DNA of 64,000 nucleotides, taken from contig NC_058524.1 of the NCBI RefSeq assembly GCF_904849725.1, positions 513,158,263 through 513,222,262 on the forward strand, written 5' to 3'. Positions 23,058 to 32,693 of the stretch are shown piece by piece. Under the pieces are notes generated by a model. That model worked only from the letters and a program-made list of their open reading frames with translations, did no database searches and was not told the origin of the DNA. Made by a program: the position numbers and the translations under genes. Source of the stretch: Hordeum vulgare subsp. vulgare. Its lineage: Eukaryota; Streptophyta; Magnoliopsida; Poales; Poaceae. Within the stretch, counting starts at the first letter, position 1. Each line of letters starts with the position of its first letter.

Positions 23058-23234
23058 TCTCACGATGATGAGTAGCTTGTATTATTAGCTCACTATAAGG
23101 ACATATGTTCAGTTAGCTAGCTATGCTGGTTAAGCAAGTTCGATTTACCAGTTGCTTGTGCTGCTGCTGCCTTTCCTTGACAAATTCTAGTGAATTGTCC
23201 TATGAACTTTTAGGATACAATCTGATCCTCTGGT

Positions 23235-23995
23235 GTGTATGTTCTATATGCCATGCAATGTGGTGCTCACTTATTAACCATTTGGTTAATTTGTTGTCGT
23301 CTTTAGTTAATTGTTTGGTTCAATTCTACAATGTGATGTTCAATTCTTCTAGGTGCAATTTTGTATTGTCTTCCTTGTCAGAAATAAATCGAATTTGGTT
23401 GTACAAAACACATGAGAAACAAATACAATTGATATATGTCCAAGTTGTCAAGCATGCTTGATTTGGTTAACTGTCTCATCTTCTAGTATGTTATATATTG
23501 TGCAATGTGGTGCTCAGTTAATGTTTGGTTCATTTGTTGTGGTGTTTAGTTAAATGTTTGGTTCAATTCTACAATGCTATGTTCAATTGTTGTGGGTGCA
23601 TTTTTTTGTCTACCATGTGAGAAATAAATCGATTTTGGTTGTACTAGATACATGAGAAACAAATACAATTGATATATTTCCAAGTTGTTAAGCATGCTTG
23701 GTTTGGTTAACTTTTTGATCTTCTATTAAGAGTATGTTATATTGTGCAATGTGGTGCTTAGTTAATGTTTGGTTCATTTGTTGGGGTGTTTAGTTAACTG
23801 ATTGGGTCAATTCTGCAATGCGGTGTCCAATTGTTCTTGGTACAATTTTTTATTGTTATGCATGTGAGGAATCAATCAAATTTGGCACCACTTAACACAT
23901 GATAAACTTATACAATTGCTATATTTCCTAATTCTTAATCATACTTGGTTTGGATAAATGACTTCTCCATGTGGCTAGAATTAATCTGTTGAATG
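23235..23995. repeat. three tandem units of about 245 bp
   Basis: The marker GCAATGTGGTGCT recurs at 23,255, 23,502 and 23,746, with a decayed copy at 23,997, giving periods of 247, 244 and 251 bp. Each unit also repeats TTTGGTTCAATTCTACAATG and GAGAAACAAATACAATTGAT. AT-rich, no coding potential. It lies between the two exon candidates, so it could be an intronic repeat. Confidence 0.8.
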
Positions 23996-24151
23996 TGCAA
24001 TGTGTTTATTTTTCATAAACATATTTTACTGATAGCATGCCTACCCTCACTTAAACTAATCAATAACTACCTTATCTGTGTTGCAGGGAAACAAAGGGAA
24101 GCACTAATGTTTACAATCGAGGTTTGCACAAGCATGGTCCCGTGTCTAATA

Positions 24152-24309
24152 CTCCCTCCATTCCTAAGTATAAGTCTTTCTAGAGATTTAACTACGGACT
24201 ACATACGGAGTATAATGAGTGAATCTATACTCTAAAGTATGTATATATACATTCGTATGTAGTTTGTAGTGGAATCCCTAAAAAGACTTGGATTTAGCAA
24301 CAGAGTGAG
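24152..24309. mobile_element. Stowaway-type MITE (Tc1/Mariner)
   Basis: A 158-bp element with inverted ends (CTCCCTCCATTCCTAAGTAT at the left, the complement TTAGCAACAGAGTGAG at the right) flanked by TA on both sides (24,150-24,151 and 24,310-24,311). The interior is a near-palindrome (CTACATACGGAGTATA against TACATTCGTATGTAG), so it would fold into a long hairpin. The form is typical of Triticeae Stowaway elements, which are often found near genes. Confidence 0.85.
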
Positions 24310-24650
24310 TAGCACATTATTGTGCAATTGTAGGAACCATTATAATATTTAGGTTTTTAAGAATTTGGTCTTGCACATGTAGCTCATGTTGTCACATGTT
24401 TTGACCCAGTGTTCAACCCTTTTTGCATATGGGGAAATGATTTGTCCATGAATATCAGTCGATTCAAGAAACTCGGATACATTGTTAGGATAAATAAACT
24501 AGCAACAAATAAACAACAAGATCTTTGTCTGCACAATGAAGAAGACATCAGCTTACTACAGGATGGTACTGACTATTATACCTTGTCTTTTTTATTCCTT
24601 TGCGCCATTTCAAATCTACAGAAGATATTTATGCATATCCTTATTTTCAG

Positions 24651-24908
24651 GACTTTCCAAGGAAGTTCATTGATGATTACCTCTCAAACCACATGTCTGG
24701 TCAGGAGGCGGGGAAGGTATTCATACAACACACACGGTACAATATTGAAGTCTTCCTGAAGTGGACGAAGGATGGACGGTCAATCATCCATAGGCACTGG
24801 CATAAAGTTGCAAAGACCTTCAACATCAATGAAGGCTCAATATTCACCTTTCGCTTCAGCAATTTTCCAGATGAGATTGATCTGTGTATCTACCGTCTAT
24901 CTTGTTAA
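24651..24908 (+). CDS. B3-like DNA-binding domain exon, possible REM-type plant factor fragment
   Basis: A short frame starts right after a good splice acceptor (TTATTTTCAG, ending 24,650) and stops at TAA 24,906-24,908. It reads DFPRKFIDDYLSNHM, GKVFIQHTRYNIEVFLKW, TKDGRSIIHRHWHKVAKTF, NINEGSIFTFRFSNF. That is the usual order of a plant B3 domain: a basic start with F, a strand pair with W/V.L, G...l..gW..f, then l.eGs..FrF. About 85 residues, close to the domain's usual length of around 100. A donor-like GATG/GTACTG at 24,566 would give an 85-bp intron, but the upstream frame I tried does not match in phase. It could be a terminal exon of a gene that includes 22,662-23,057, or a lone fragment. 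Confidence 0.5.
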   Translation, partial: DFPRKFIDDYLSNHMSGQEAGKVFIQHTRYNIEVFLKWTKDGRSIIHRHWHKVAKTFNINEGSIFTFRFSNFPDEIDLCIYRLSC

Positions 24909-25199
24909 TTTCCAAAGGTTATAGGTGTTGCATGTGAAACTCGGTGCTAGTGCGGTTGTGTAATGGGTAGCTAGCTATATGCCTATATGGTCTAACTGAG
25001 TGTTGAAGCTATATGATGTTGTACTCTGATGTATTTAAATTACGAAATCCTAGTTCCGTAATACGATGAAATATATTGTGTGCTTAATATAAAATGTCAG
25101 TTTACTTAATAAATGGATTATTAATAATATGCCAATTAGCTTGCTAATTTCGGTTTTCTGTTGCAAACGATTATTGAGAAAACACCATGGGCGATGAGC
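24909..25199. other. no feature recognised (possible 3' flank of the B3-like exon)
   Basis: AT-rich sequence after the B3-like stop. It could contain a 3' untranslated region. Nothing else is recognised. Confidence 0.3.
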
Positions 25200-25522
25200 C
25201 GATGACCTAAGACAACACACACAATATTTAGGAAGAAAACATGTTGGATCAATGAACAATCACACACGACTTCCTCTTAAAAACTGTTTGCATTAGGCCA
25301 CCTTGCACAAATGTTTTCCACATAAAAAGTGTGTGTGATGGACAACCTATGCCACACAGTTTCTTGTATGCACTGTGTATGACGCATTCAAGAATGCAAA
25401 TGATAAAATTGTTAATATCATGTGGAATGGCAATGCTATCACAGACGATTTGATGGGGATTTTTTTTGTGATGTACGTGCGAACGGAAACGTTTGTTTGG
25501 GATTCATCGTGTGGGATGTATA
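25200..25522. mobile_element. left flank of the CACTA insertion, unclassified repeat
   Basis: The sequence up to the CACTA end resembles that which resumes at 41,396: both sides carry the phrases GTGTGGGATGT / GTGTGG and ACGTGCGAACGGAAAC / ACATACGAACGGGAAC. The host sequence therefore seems to be one older repeat split by the CACTA. It is probably a DNA transposon or its non-coding relative, but I cannot assign a superfamily. Confidence 0.4.
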
Positions 25523-25544
25523 CACTAGTAGAAAATGGCCCATT

Positions 25545-25740
25545 TGTCCCTGTTCCAGAGGCCCATCAGCCCCGGTTCTTGAACCGGGACTAAATGGTTG
25601 GGACTAAAGCCCAAAATCTTTAGTCCCGGTTCGCTTACGAACCGAGATCGAATGGTCTCCATATGGCCGCTACGGCGAGCCCGGGCAGGTGGTTCTTTAG
25701 TCCCGGTTGGTCACACCAACCGGGACAACATGGCATCCAC
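25545..25740. repeat. subterminal inverted-repeat cluster, left end of the CACTA
   Basis: Repeats of TTTAGTCCCGGTT and AACCGGGACTAAA type, in pairs that can form hairpins (for example CCCCGGTTCTTGAACCGGG at 25,570). Such subterminal motifs are where TnpA binds in En/Spm elements. Confidence 0.7.
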
Positions 25741-26220
25741 GCGTCAGCATCTGGCCGGAGCTAGGGATTTTGTTTTTTTTAACGCGGGGGCGAGGGGTGG
25801 AGGGTTAATTTAGTGGTTTCATATTGTGTTAGCTAGCTAATAGAGAGAAGTGTCCTCTCTTTCTCCGTGCTTGGTCGAAGCTAGCTACTATACATATAGA
25901 GAGAACATGACACTAGCTAATAAGAAAATGAAGGAAACCATTTACAATACTTAACATCTTTTACAATGCCTAACATCATCTACCTAAGATCCAATCACAA
26001 ATAGCTCAAATGGTATTCTCTGTCACTAGGTATGACGTGGTCAAGAAAGAATCCCGCCAATTCCTCTTTAATTGCTCGTATGCCATCATTTGATAGGGGT
26101 TCATCCCGCTTCTTCCAGATCTAATTTAAACAAGGGGGGCAATACAGGTATATATATGAATAAAACTGAACACAATTGATGGTAATATATAAAATAAAGT
26201 TGTGAATATTATTTACGTAC

Positions 26221-27157
26221 TTCAAATTGTTTGTGAGAGATGCCCCGCCCAGAGGTCGAGAGGCGAATGAACTCACATACGTAGAATGCACATTTTTCAG
26301 TCCCAACTAATTGGTACAAGCACTTTATGTGAATTAATAGAGTTCAATCAAACCTATAAGCAAGCATGGAAATGATATATTGATGAAAATTTGAATCAAT
26401 TAGAGATGCGCGGAACTAGCTAGTACTACTTACTCGGAGGTGCGTAAATTGCAACTCCTTGGGTATACCGCGAACCTTGTTCATGAACTTCTTCCAAATC
26501 CTGTCAGACGAAGAAAATGATTACTTGATATCAAGAAATTAACGAAAGTTGCATGCCGGTATGGTCCGGGTATTGAATGAACTTACTTCTTGAGCATTGC
26601 ATTCATGTCCGCATAATCCTCGGGATCTTTACGTCTTGAGTCTAAGACACTTACTTTTGCTGCGTCAAGCTTAATGGATAGCAGAATCTAGTGGTAACTA
26701 CGCATGCATATATAACTCATTAATTACATTTACTAATTAACCTCGAGTAAGTGAAATCGAGTATACACACAAGACTACAACACTCACTTGATGTTGTAAG
26801 GAAAGAGTATTTCCCTTTTGTTTTGATTTACAAGCAACGAATTTAGCAACTTAACCTCTGTCTCTTTGGTTTCATTTCGTACCGACAATACATTTACCGA
26901 TTCTGAGCTAATGAACCCAACGTCGAAGATTCCTGCTTTTTTTAATTTGACGATCTTCAATCTGCATAATATATATAGTGAGGATAATTATAGATACATG
27001 CAATGAATGAGCTGAGCTAGAGACTTAACTATAGAAGTAATACTTACAAATAGTAGGAAGTCAGGAGTTGTTTGTCGAGGGCCAGGTCATTCTATAACTG
27101 AAATAACTCCTCAAATTCAACAAGCAGCAATGCAGCTCCAATGAATTCGTGATCTTT
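26221..27157 (-). pseudogene. TnpA-like gene 3' exons, C48 (Ulp1-like) cysteine protease part
   Basis: Five short minus-strand exons with GT..AG borders: 27,048-27,157; 26,788-26,961; 26,587-26,697; 26,434-26,500; about 26,221-26,321. Where I checked phases between neighbouring exons they agree. The reading includes FIGAALLLVEFEELFQL, then KAGIFDVGFISSESV and REILFPYNI, then the catalytic regions YH*ILLSIKL, VLDSRRKDPEDYADMNAML, and VGTEKCAFYVCEFIRL. The His, Asp and Cys of a C48 peptidase are therefore visible. A stop (TAG) follows the His where the family has Trp, and another sits in FQL*ND. The exons continue from 32,694, beyond the inner CACTA. CACTA elements of grasses often end this gene in such a domain; its role is not established. 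Confidence 0.7.
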
Positions 27158-28069
27158 CACTACAAGAAAAACGCTCAATTATGACCCCAAAAATGACGGT
27201 GGTTTAATTGGTCATTGATCCATGACCAAAATTCTGAAATTAGTCATGGCAAGTCTAAGAGGGTCCAAAGCCCATAACGTTATGACCTTTTGCGTCCATT
27301 AGGTCCTGATCATATTGCACAAAATGATCATTAAGATGTGTAGAATTATTTACGATCATATTTCAATGCTACCATGACCAAATATAAGACCATAAACATA
27401 TGTGTGGAGGTGACTGGACGACACCTCATCAATTTTGCCTATGTGTCATGTATAGAGAGCAAAAATTTGTTTTATATGTATATGGATGAAGTAAATTATA
27501 TTAGATAAACACCAATAAATTATAATTGTTCATTTTAATATCCTAAATATTTTAGAAAATACAATATAATTACGAAAATGAAATATACGAGCCCATGCTA
27601 ATCTCATAATGTGTAGACCATATTTAGATAAATATTTTTGAAAGGTGGTATAGGGTACCTTAACTTGGTGTTTCAAACAATAAAATCTTAAACATGATAA
27701 TAAAAAATATGTGGATGAATTTTTCAGTAATGCCAAATACTATCGTAATTAAATGAAAAGTGTTTCGACCCACAACACTCAACCAAAAAATTAGCTTTCT
27801 TTTGAGCGAAATAATAAATATTGTACAACTCTTTTAGGCAATGAAAAAATACAACTAGAGACAACAATATGGTCCATATTTCCTGAATTCAATATCTATA
27901 CGAACTAATATCAAAATCCAATATGGGTTTATAAATATTGGGTCATTTAAACAGACCACATGAGGTTAATATATTGAGTGTTTACTTGAAATAAGAGGAT
28001 AAAAAATATAAAAAAAACAAAAGAAAAAACACAATTACATAAGCTGGATTTTGATTGGTGGAATCATTT

Positions 28070-28500
28070 ATGCCACGGATCGATGACATGGCACAAATCC
28101 TACTGTCCATTGCTAGCAATCCTACGTCCATCCATCCATTCATCCATATGAAGAAAAGTAGAAGAAGAAAAAAAACTAGCAGACCCACTCCCCATCCCCT
28201 CGTCGCCTCCTTCCCTTCCAGATCGCCGCCGCCACCTCCCTCCCCATCCCCTCGCTGCACCCGTTGCGGCTCCCACCCTCCTCGCCGCACCAGCGCACGC
28301 TGCCGTTCGCTCCTCCACCTGCAGGCGATGCCGATCCCGCGGTCTCCCTCCCCAAGATCGCTCCGGAGCCCGCTGTCCTCCTCCACCTACAACGGGAGCA
28401 TGCAGGAGCAGCAACGAGCTAGATCTTGTGTTGGCGCGGGATCCATCTGAGGTGCTCGAGCAGAGGCATGGGATGACGATGCCCTTCCCTTTGTGCCCCC
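28070..28500 (+). other. gene-leader-like GC block inside the inner CACTA
   Basis: From 28,190 the plus strand becomes rich in CTCC/GCC, as in grass 5' exons, with a frame ATGCCGATCCCGCGG at 28,328 giving MPIPRSPSPRSLRSPLSSS. No domain can be named, and the minus-strand frames here (27,982-28,414) are equally long, so coding is not settled. It could be a captured host promoter/first exon or simply GC-rich filler. Confidence 0.3.
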
Positions 28501-29490
28501 ACTCCCGGCGTCGCCGCCATATGGGACATCAGTAACAAACCATATGGTACATGCTTGGCGTTCCCTTTGTGTATTTTATTTATCAGATTGTGGTTGTTTA
28601 TGGAGGACCTTGGATCTTGGCTGCTCTGCTTTGACATAGTTTCCGCAGGCTTTTTATACCGCATTTATTCTTCATCTGAATTGTTTAATGTCACTACAAG
28701 TTTTGCCTGCGATAGATAATTGCTGACCATCGAATGGTATATATGGCAGCATGTAGAATACGACCGAGCCTGCACTTCGATATGTGTTTAGTTCTTTAAG
28801 TATATTTTGACACTACAAAGTTGGGTCTGTGCATCTGGGACAAATATAGATATGACCGAGCCACTGGGCGTCCTGGAGAAATTTGCTGTTCAAAGTTGTT
28901 GCGTATGTAGATGGATTTCTGTAAAAGAAAAAATTGTCGTGAATGCTCTATGGATGTGCATTTCAGTCATTACCTTGGAATGCTAGTTTGCTTGCGTTGG
29001 TTGCCGACTGTTTGCATCACCAAATACCTGGATGATTGTATGTGGTTGTGATATTCTTGCTCACCTAATGCATCATTGCAACTTGCAAGGAACCTTACTT
29101 CAGTTTTGGCAATCAGTAGTTACAATTTACTGAACAACATTACCTGGACCCACCCTACTAGTTCATCGGGAGAGCATATGTGTTTTACCCTCACCTGAAA
29201 GTTTGTTTTGCATCTTTCGATAATTTGTTGTTATGAAATGAAGCAAATTTCAAATTCAGTATCTGAACTGAACTTCTGTGTGCAGGGGATATTCGCTAGC
29301 TACAAACAACAATTGAACTAGTAGTTTGATTAGTAAAATATGAGAGTTCAGAAACAACAAATGACAGAGCAGTGTGAGAGTTCAAAAACAACAATATGAG
29401 AGCACATGTTATTTTTCATCGCATTTATTGTTCTCATTTTTGATTTGACCTCAAGATTATCTTCTTATTTCTCTTGTCCTTCTTGTGCAG

Positions 29491-29760
29491 CAGGATTTGA
29501 TTCGGTACAAGGGGTTCATCGTGCCAGGCTCCTCTTTTCTGCTGCTTCCATGCAACGACGGCGGCGGTGCTGTTCGACATCGACTACAAAAACAACCATG
29601 GTGAGCTCCTTCCCTTCATCTTCTCCCTGCGTCTTGTGGTTGGTCTGAGCTTGTCGTTTTCACGGAACCACGACTATGGTGGTTGCTCAGCGTTCATGGC
29701 CATTGTACCATGTGTATGTCTGGTTAGGCTGCTACAGTCCGTCCTTGCATGATGCTGCTG
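29491..29760 (+). other. exon-like stretch inside the inner CACTA
   Basis: After a pyrimidine-rich run ending TTGTGCAG (29,491) the plus strand can be read as DLIRYKGFIVPGSSFLLLP, a plausible exon start, and a shifted frame gives VLFDIDYKNNHGELLPF. Neither continues far. If real, it would be part of a captured host gene split into exons. I cannot name the gene. Confidence 0.25.
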
Positions 29761-32693
29761 TTCTTTTTGTCTGCTTTTTCGTTTGTCTGCCTAGTTGGTA
29801 ATTATCATGCTATCAGTAAGCCTGCCTGATGCAAACTTGCTGAATATAAAGTTGAAATGCCATAGAGAATATTGAAGAGAACATCGAAGAGATATATATT
29901 TTTTCCTAAATTGAAATACATCACTCTATTTTTTCCTTGTGGGTCAAACTCATAAGATATACGCTGGTTATGTGTGGGTCATGAAACTGGCAAGAGATGT
30001 ACTTTTTTGTGATGCCTTGTACATCAAGTTAGCATCCTTCTTCACAAATTTTTATATGTGTTATGGGTCTATAGTGGAGGGTTAGCATCCTTTTCTGGTT
30101 GGTTGTGAAATGCTTTGGTTTACTCCCAGGTTTTGTTTTCTGTAGGAGTTTGAGTGAAATTCTCAACTTCTGTCCTTCCGGTACGAGGCTAAAAACTTTC
30201 GGCAAGTAATAGTGTTTGTTTGCCCCAAGTGCTGCGCCTTGAGGGTCACCCCCACGTTGAATTTAGACGGCAGTTATTTGCTAACCCTGTTTGAAATTCT
30301 GAACAGACGCGAGGGAAAAAAAGACCATAATCTCTATGTTCCATTTAGTCTGTTTATACAAATGTTTGTGGGGTGCTTAGATCAGATGGTAATGGCGTCA
30401 ATGATTAGAATATTCAATTTTTGTTTACTTTAGTTCATGTTGAGTCCCATAACAAAAACTTCTTGATGTTGTTCCCTGTGGAAATATGACATTAATGGTG
30501 CATGTTTATGTAGCCATTAGAACTTTGGCTAATGGTACATTTTCTTACTGCCCCCTGTAACTGGGCACTACTAACTGAATTGTCGAATGCTTATCTAATG
30601 TAATCCTTGCTGCTGCTACTACCAAATTGTTTTTAGAAGAAACTTGTAATATAATCCTTGCTGTTGCCACTTTACCAAATTGTTTTTAGAAGGAACTTGT
30701 AATATAATTCTTACTGCTGCTACTACATATTTGGCATGTGTTATATTCCCAGGAATTTTTGCACTATATATTTTAAAATCATTTCTCACAGTTATTTTGT
30801 TAGTAAAAAGATCTAGGATTGGATAGTTCACATGCATTTTGCTCCTCTACTTATTTTTACTTCTGCTTGTAACAAGCCTTCACAAAGTATCACTAAAGTG
30901 CATGAAAAATATATTTTCCAGTAGTGACATCACTAGTGAAAATAGTTCTACCAAATGATCATTTATTTTTGTTCTCTGTGCAGGTGTTCCTTCATTTTTG
31001 TGAGGATCGAAATTTGGCTGATGCTTGTATTGAAATTAAATTTGGAATTTTTTCATTCATGGGGACATGGTGGCTAGTTAGGGTGCCACGATCAACATAT
31101 CACTATGGCAGACGTATGGATTAAATGATAACATGGGACTGTGGGGTCACTCAACTAATTTCATTCACTGCTAGACTACTATCTGTACCACATACTATCA
31201 CATTCATCATTTTTATGGTTTGTTATGGTATTCTTCTGGCCACTTGTGTTTAAATTTTGTCCAAACTCAGGAAGACTTGATATGTTCCTCGAAAGTTCAG
31301 GTTTAAGGATCAAAAGATCATCAGGGTATAATTATGGAAAACAAAGAGTTGTCAGTGTATTCTAATGATAAGGTTTGCAATTTCTATGTTCACTGTATGT
31401 TCTATCGTTACGAGGTAGTATTCTTGTATTCACCATAACTGTTTTCATTTACTTTTGAAATCTAATGGCGTGTAGGAACTTCACAAGAATACCCTGCATA
31501 TCATAACAGCGCACTCTTGAAGCCAATTCAGATCTCAGCCATCATGATATAGGTACGCCCAACATGTTCTCCATTTGCACAGAAGTCAACAATGCAGTAG
31601 TAGGAGTCTGAAGGTATAACGTACTGCTACTGAAGTGTGCAGATGCATAATCGTATTGTTCTTTTCCCTATTTCTGTTAAATGCACTGCTGTTACTTGTT
31701 AGTAGACCTGATGCTAGTAGCACTGCTGTTAACTAGAACTATTTTAACTAGTTACTACTGGTTGTAATAAGCCTTCATAAAGTATCACTAAAGTGCATGA
31801 AAAATATATTTTGTTTTGAAATGTCTCTCAGCCAATTAAAGTAACTGCGAATTTGTATTTGTGTTAGATGATGTTTTCTATGACCTTGTTCATTTCTCGA
31901 CTCTTGACTTTGATGATGCAGCACATCTGAATCGTGTTTTCTTGCAGGTGTCAATGGCAAATAATCATTTTCTTCTTGCAAGCCTCAATGGCAAGAATGG
32001 CATATTATGCAGAGAAAGAGGATGAGAAGAAACTTGTGCTTCTCATTTAATCTTTGTCAAACTCTCTTTATGTGCGATTGTGCACTTGTTGGGTCCTTTT
32101 TCTGTACACTTGCACCTGCAGAAGTATTCTGTTGTGCACTTGTAAAATTATTTTGATGTCACTTGTTAGGCCTTGAAGCTTAATGTGTGGAGGAGTCGGT
32201 GGATGATGTATTGTATTTCATGTGATGTGGTACTGAAATGAAATATACAGTTTATCTGCAATCTTTTATTCTGTTGTTGTATTTGTTTTTTAATGGACCT
32301 ATCTAGTAATTTGCGTGCTTCTAGCAAAATAATGCTTCAAACAAAACAAATCAGACATTTTCAATAGTAAAATAGGTATTGGGCCAGGTCCATATAAGCT
32401 AGATTGGTCGATTGGGCTTTAAAACCTATGATGATTCGAATTGGTCACTAACAATGCCACGTCAGCTTGGCACGTCGGATCCTACGTGGCTCACACAAAT
32501 GGGTAATGACCAAATCAAATTTTTGGTCAATAGAGACCTATGACCAAAATTTTAGAAAGGCCATGCTTGTTCATTCTTGACGGCCAACTGTTGACCTTGT
32601 AAATTTGGTCAAAAAAAGGTCAATAAATGACAACAATGACGAATCAATGATCAATATAGGGAGTCATAATTCACCTTATTTCTTGTAGTGTTT

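Larger units (their letters stand above)
27158..32690. mobile_element. inner CACTA transposon, 5.5 kb, non-autonomous, possible cargo
   Basis: Perfect 12-bp inverted ends CACTACAAGAAA (27,158) and TTTCTTGTAGTG (32,690), flanked by TTT on both sides (27,155-27,157 and 32,691-32,693). Subterminal repeats of GGTCAT/ATGACC type are dense in about 300 bp at both ends, and the right end carries a GCCACGTCAGC..GGCACGTCGGAT block. No TnpD or TnpA motif is present. The middle is unlike the ends: a C-rich, gene-leader-like block at about 28,190-28,450, then AT-rich sequence with scattered short open frames. The insertion point is inside the TnpA-like gene of the outer element. Confidence 0.9.

Noticed and set aside
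23235..23995. Coding function for the 112-codon plus frame at 23,123-23,461
   Set aside because: It overlaps the AT-rich tandem units; the frame is not kept in the other units.
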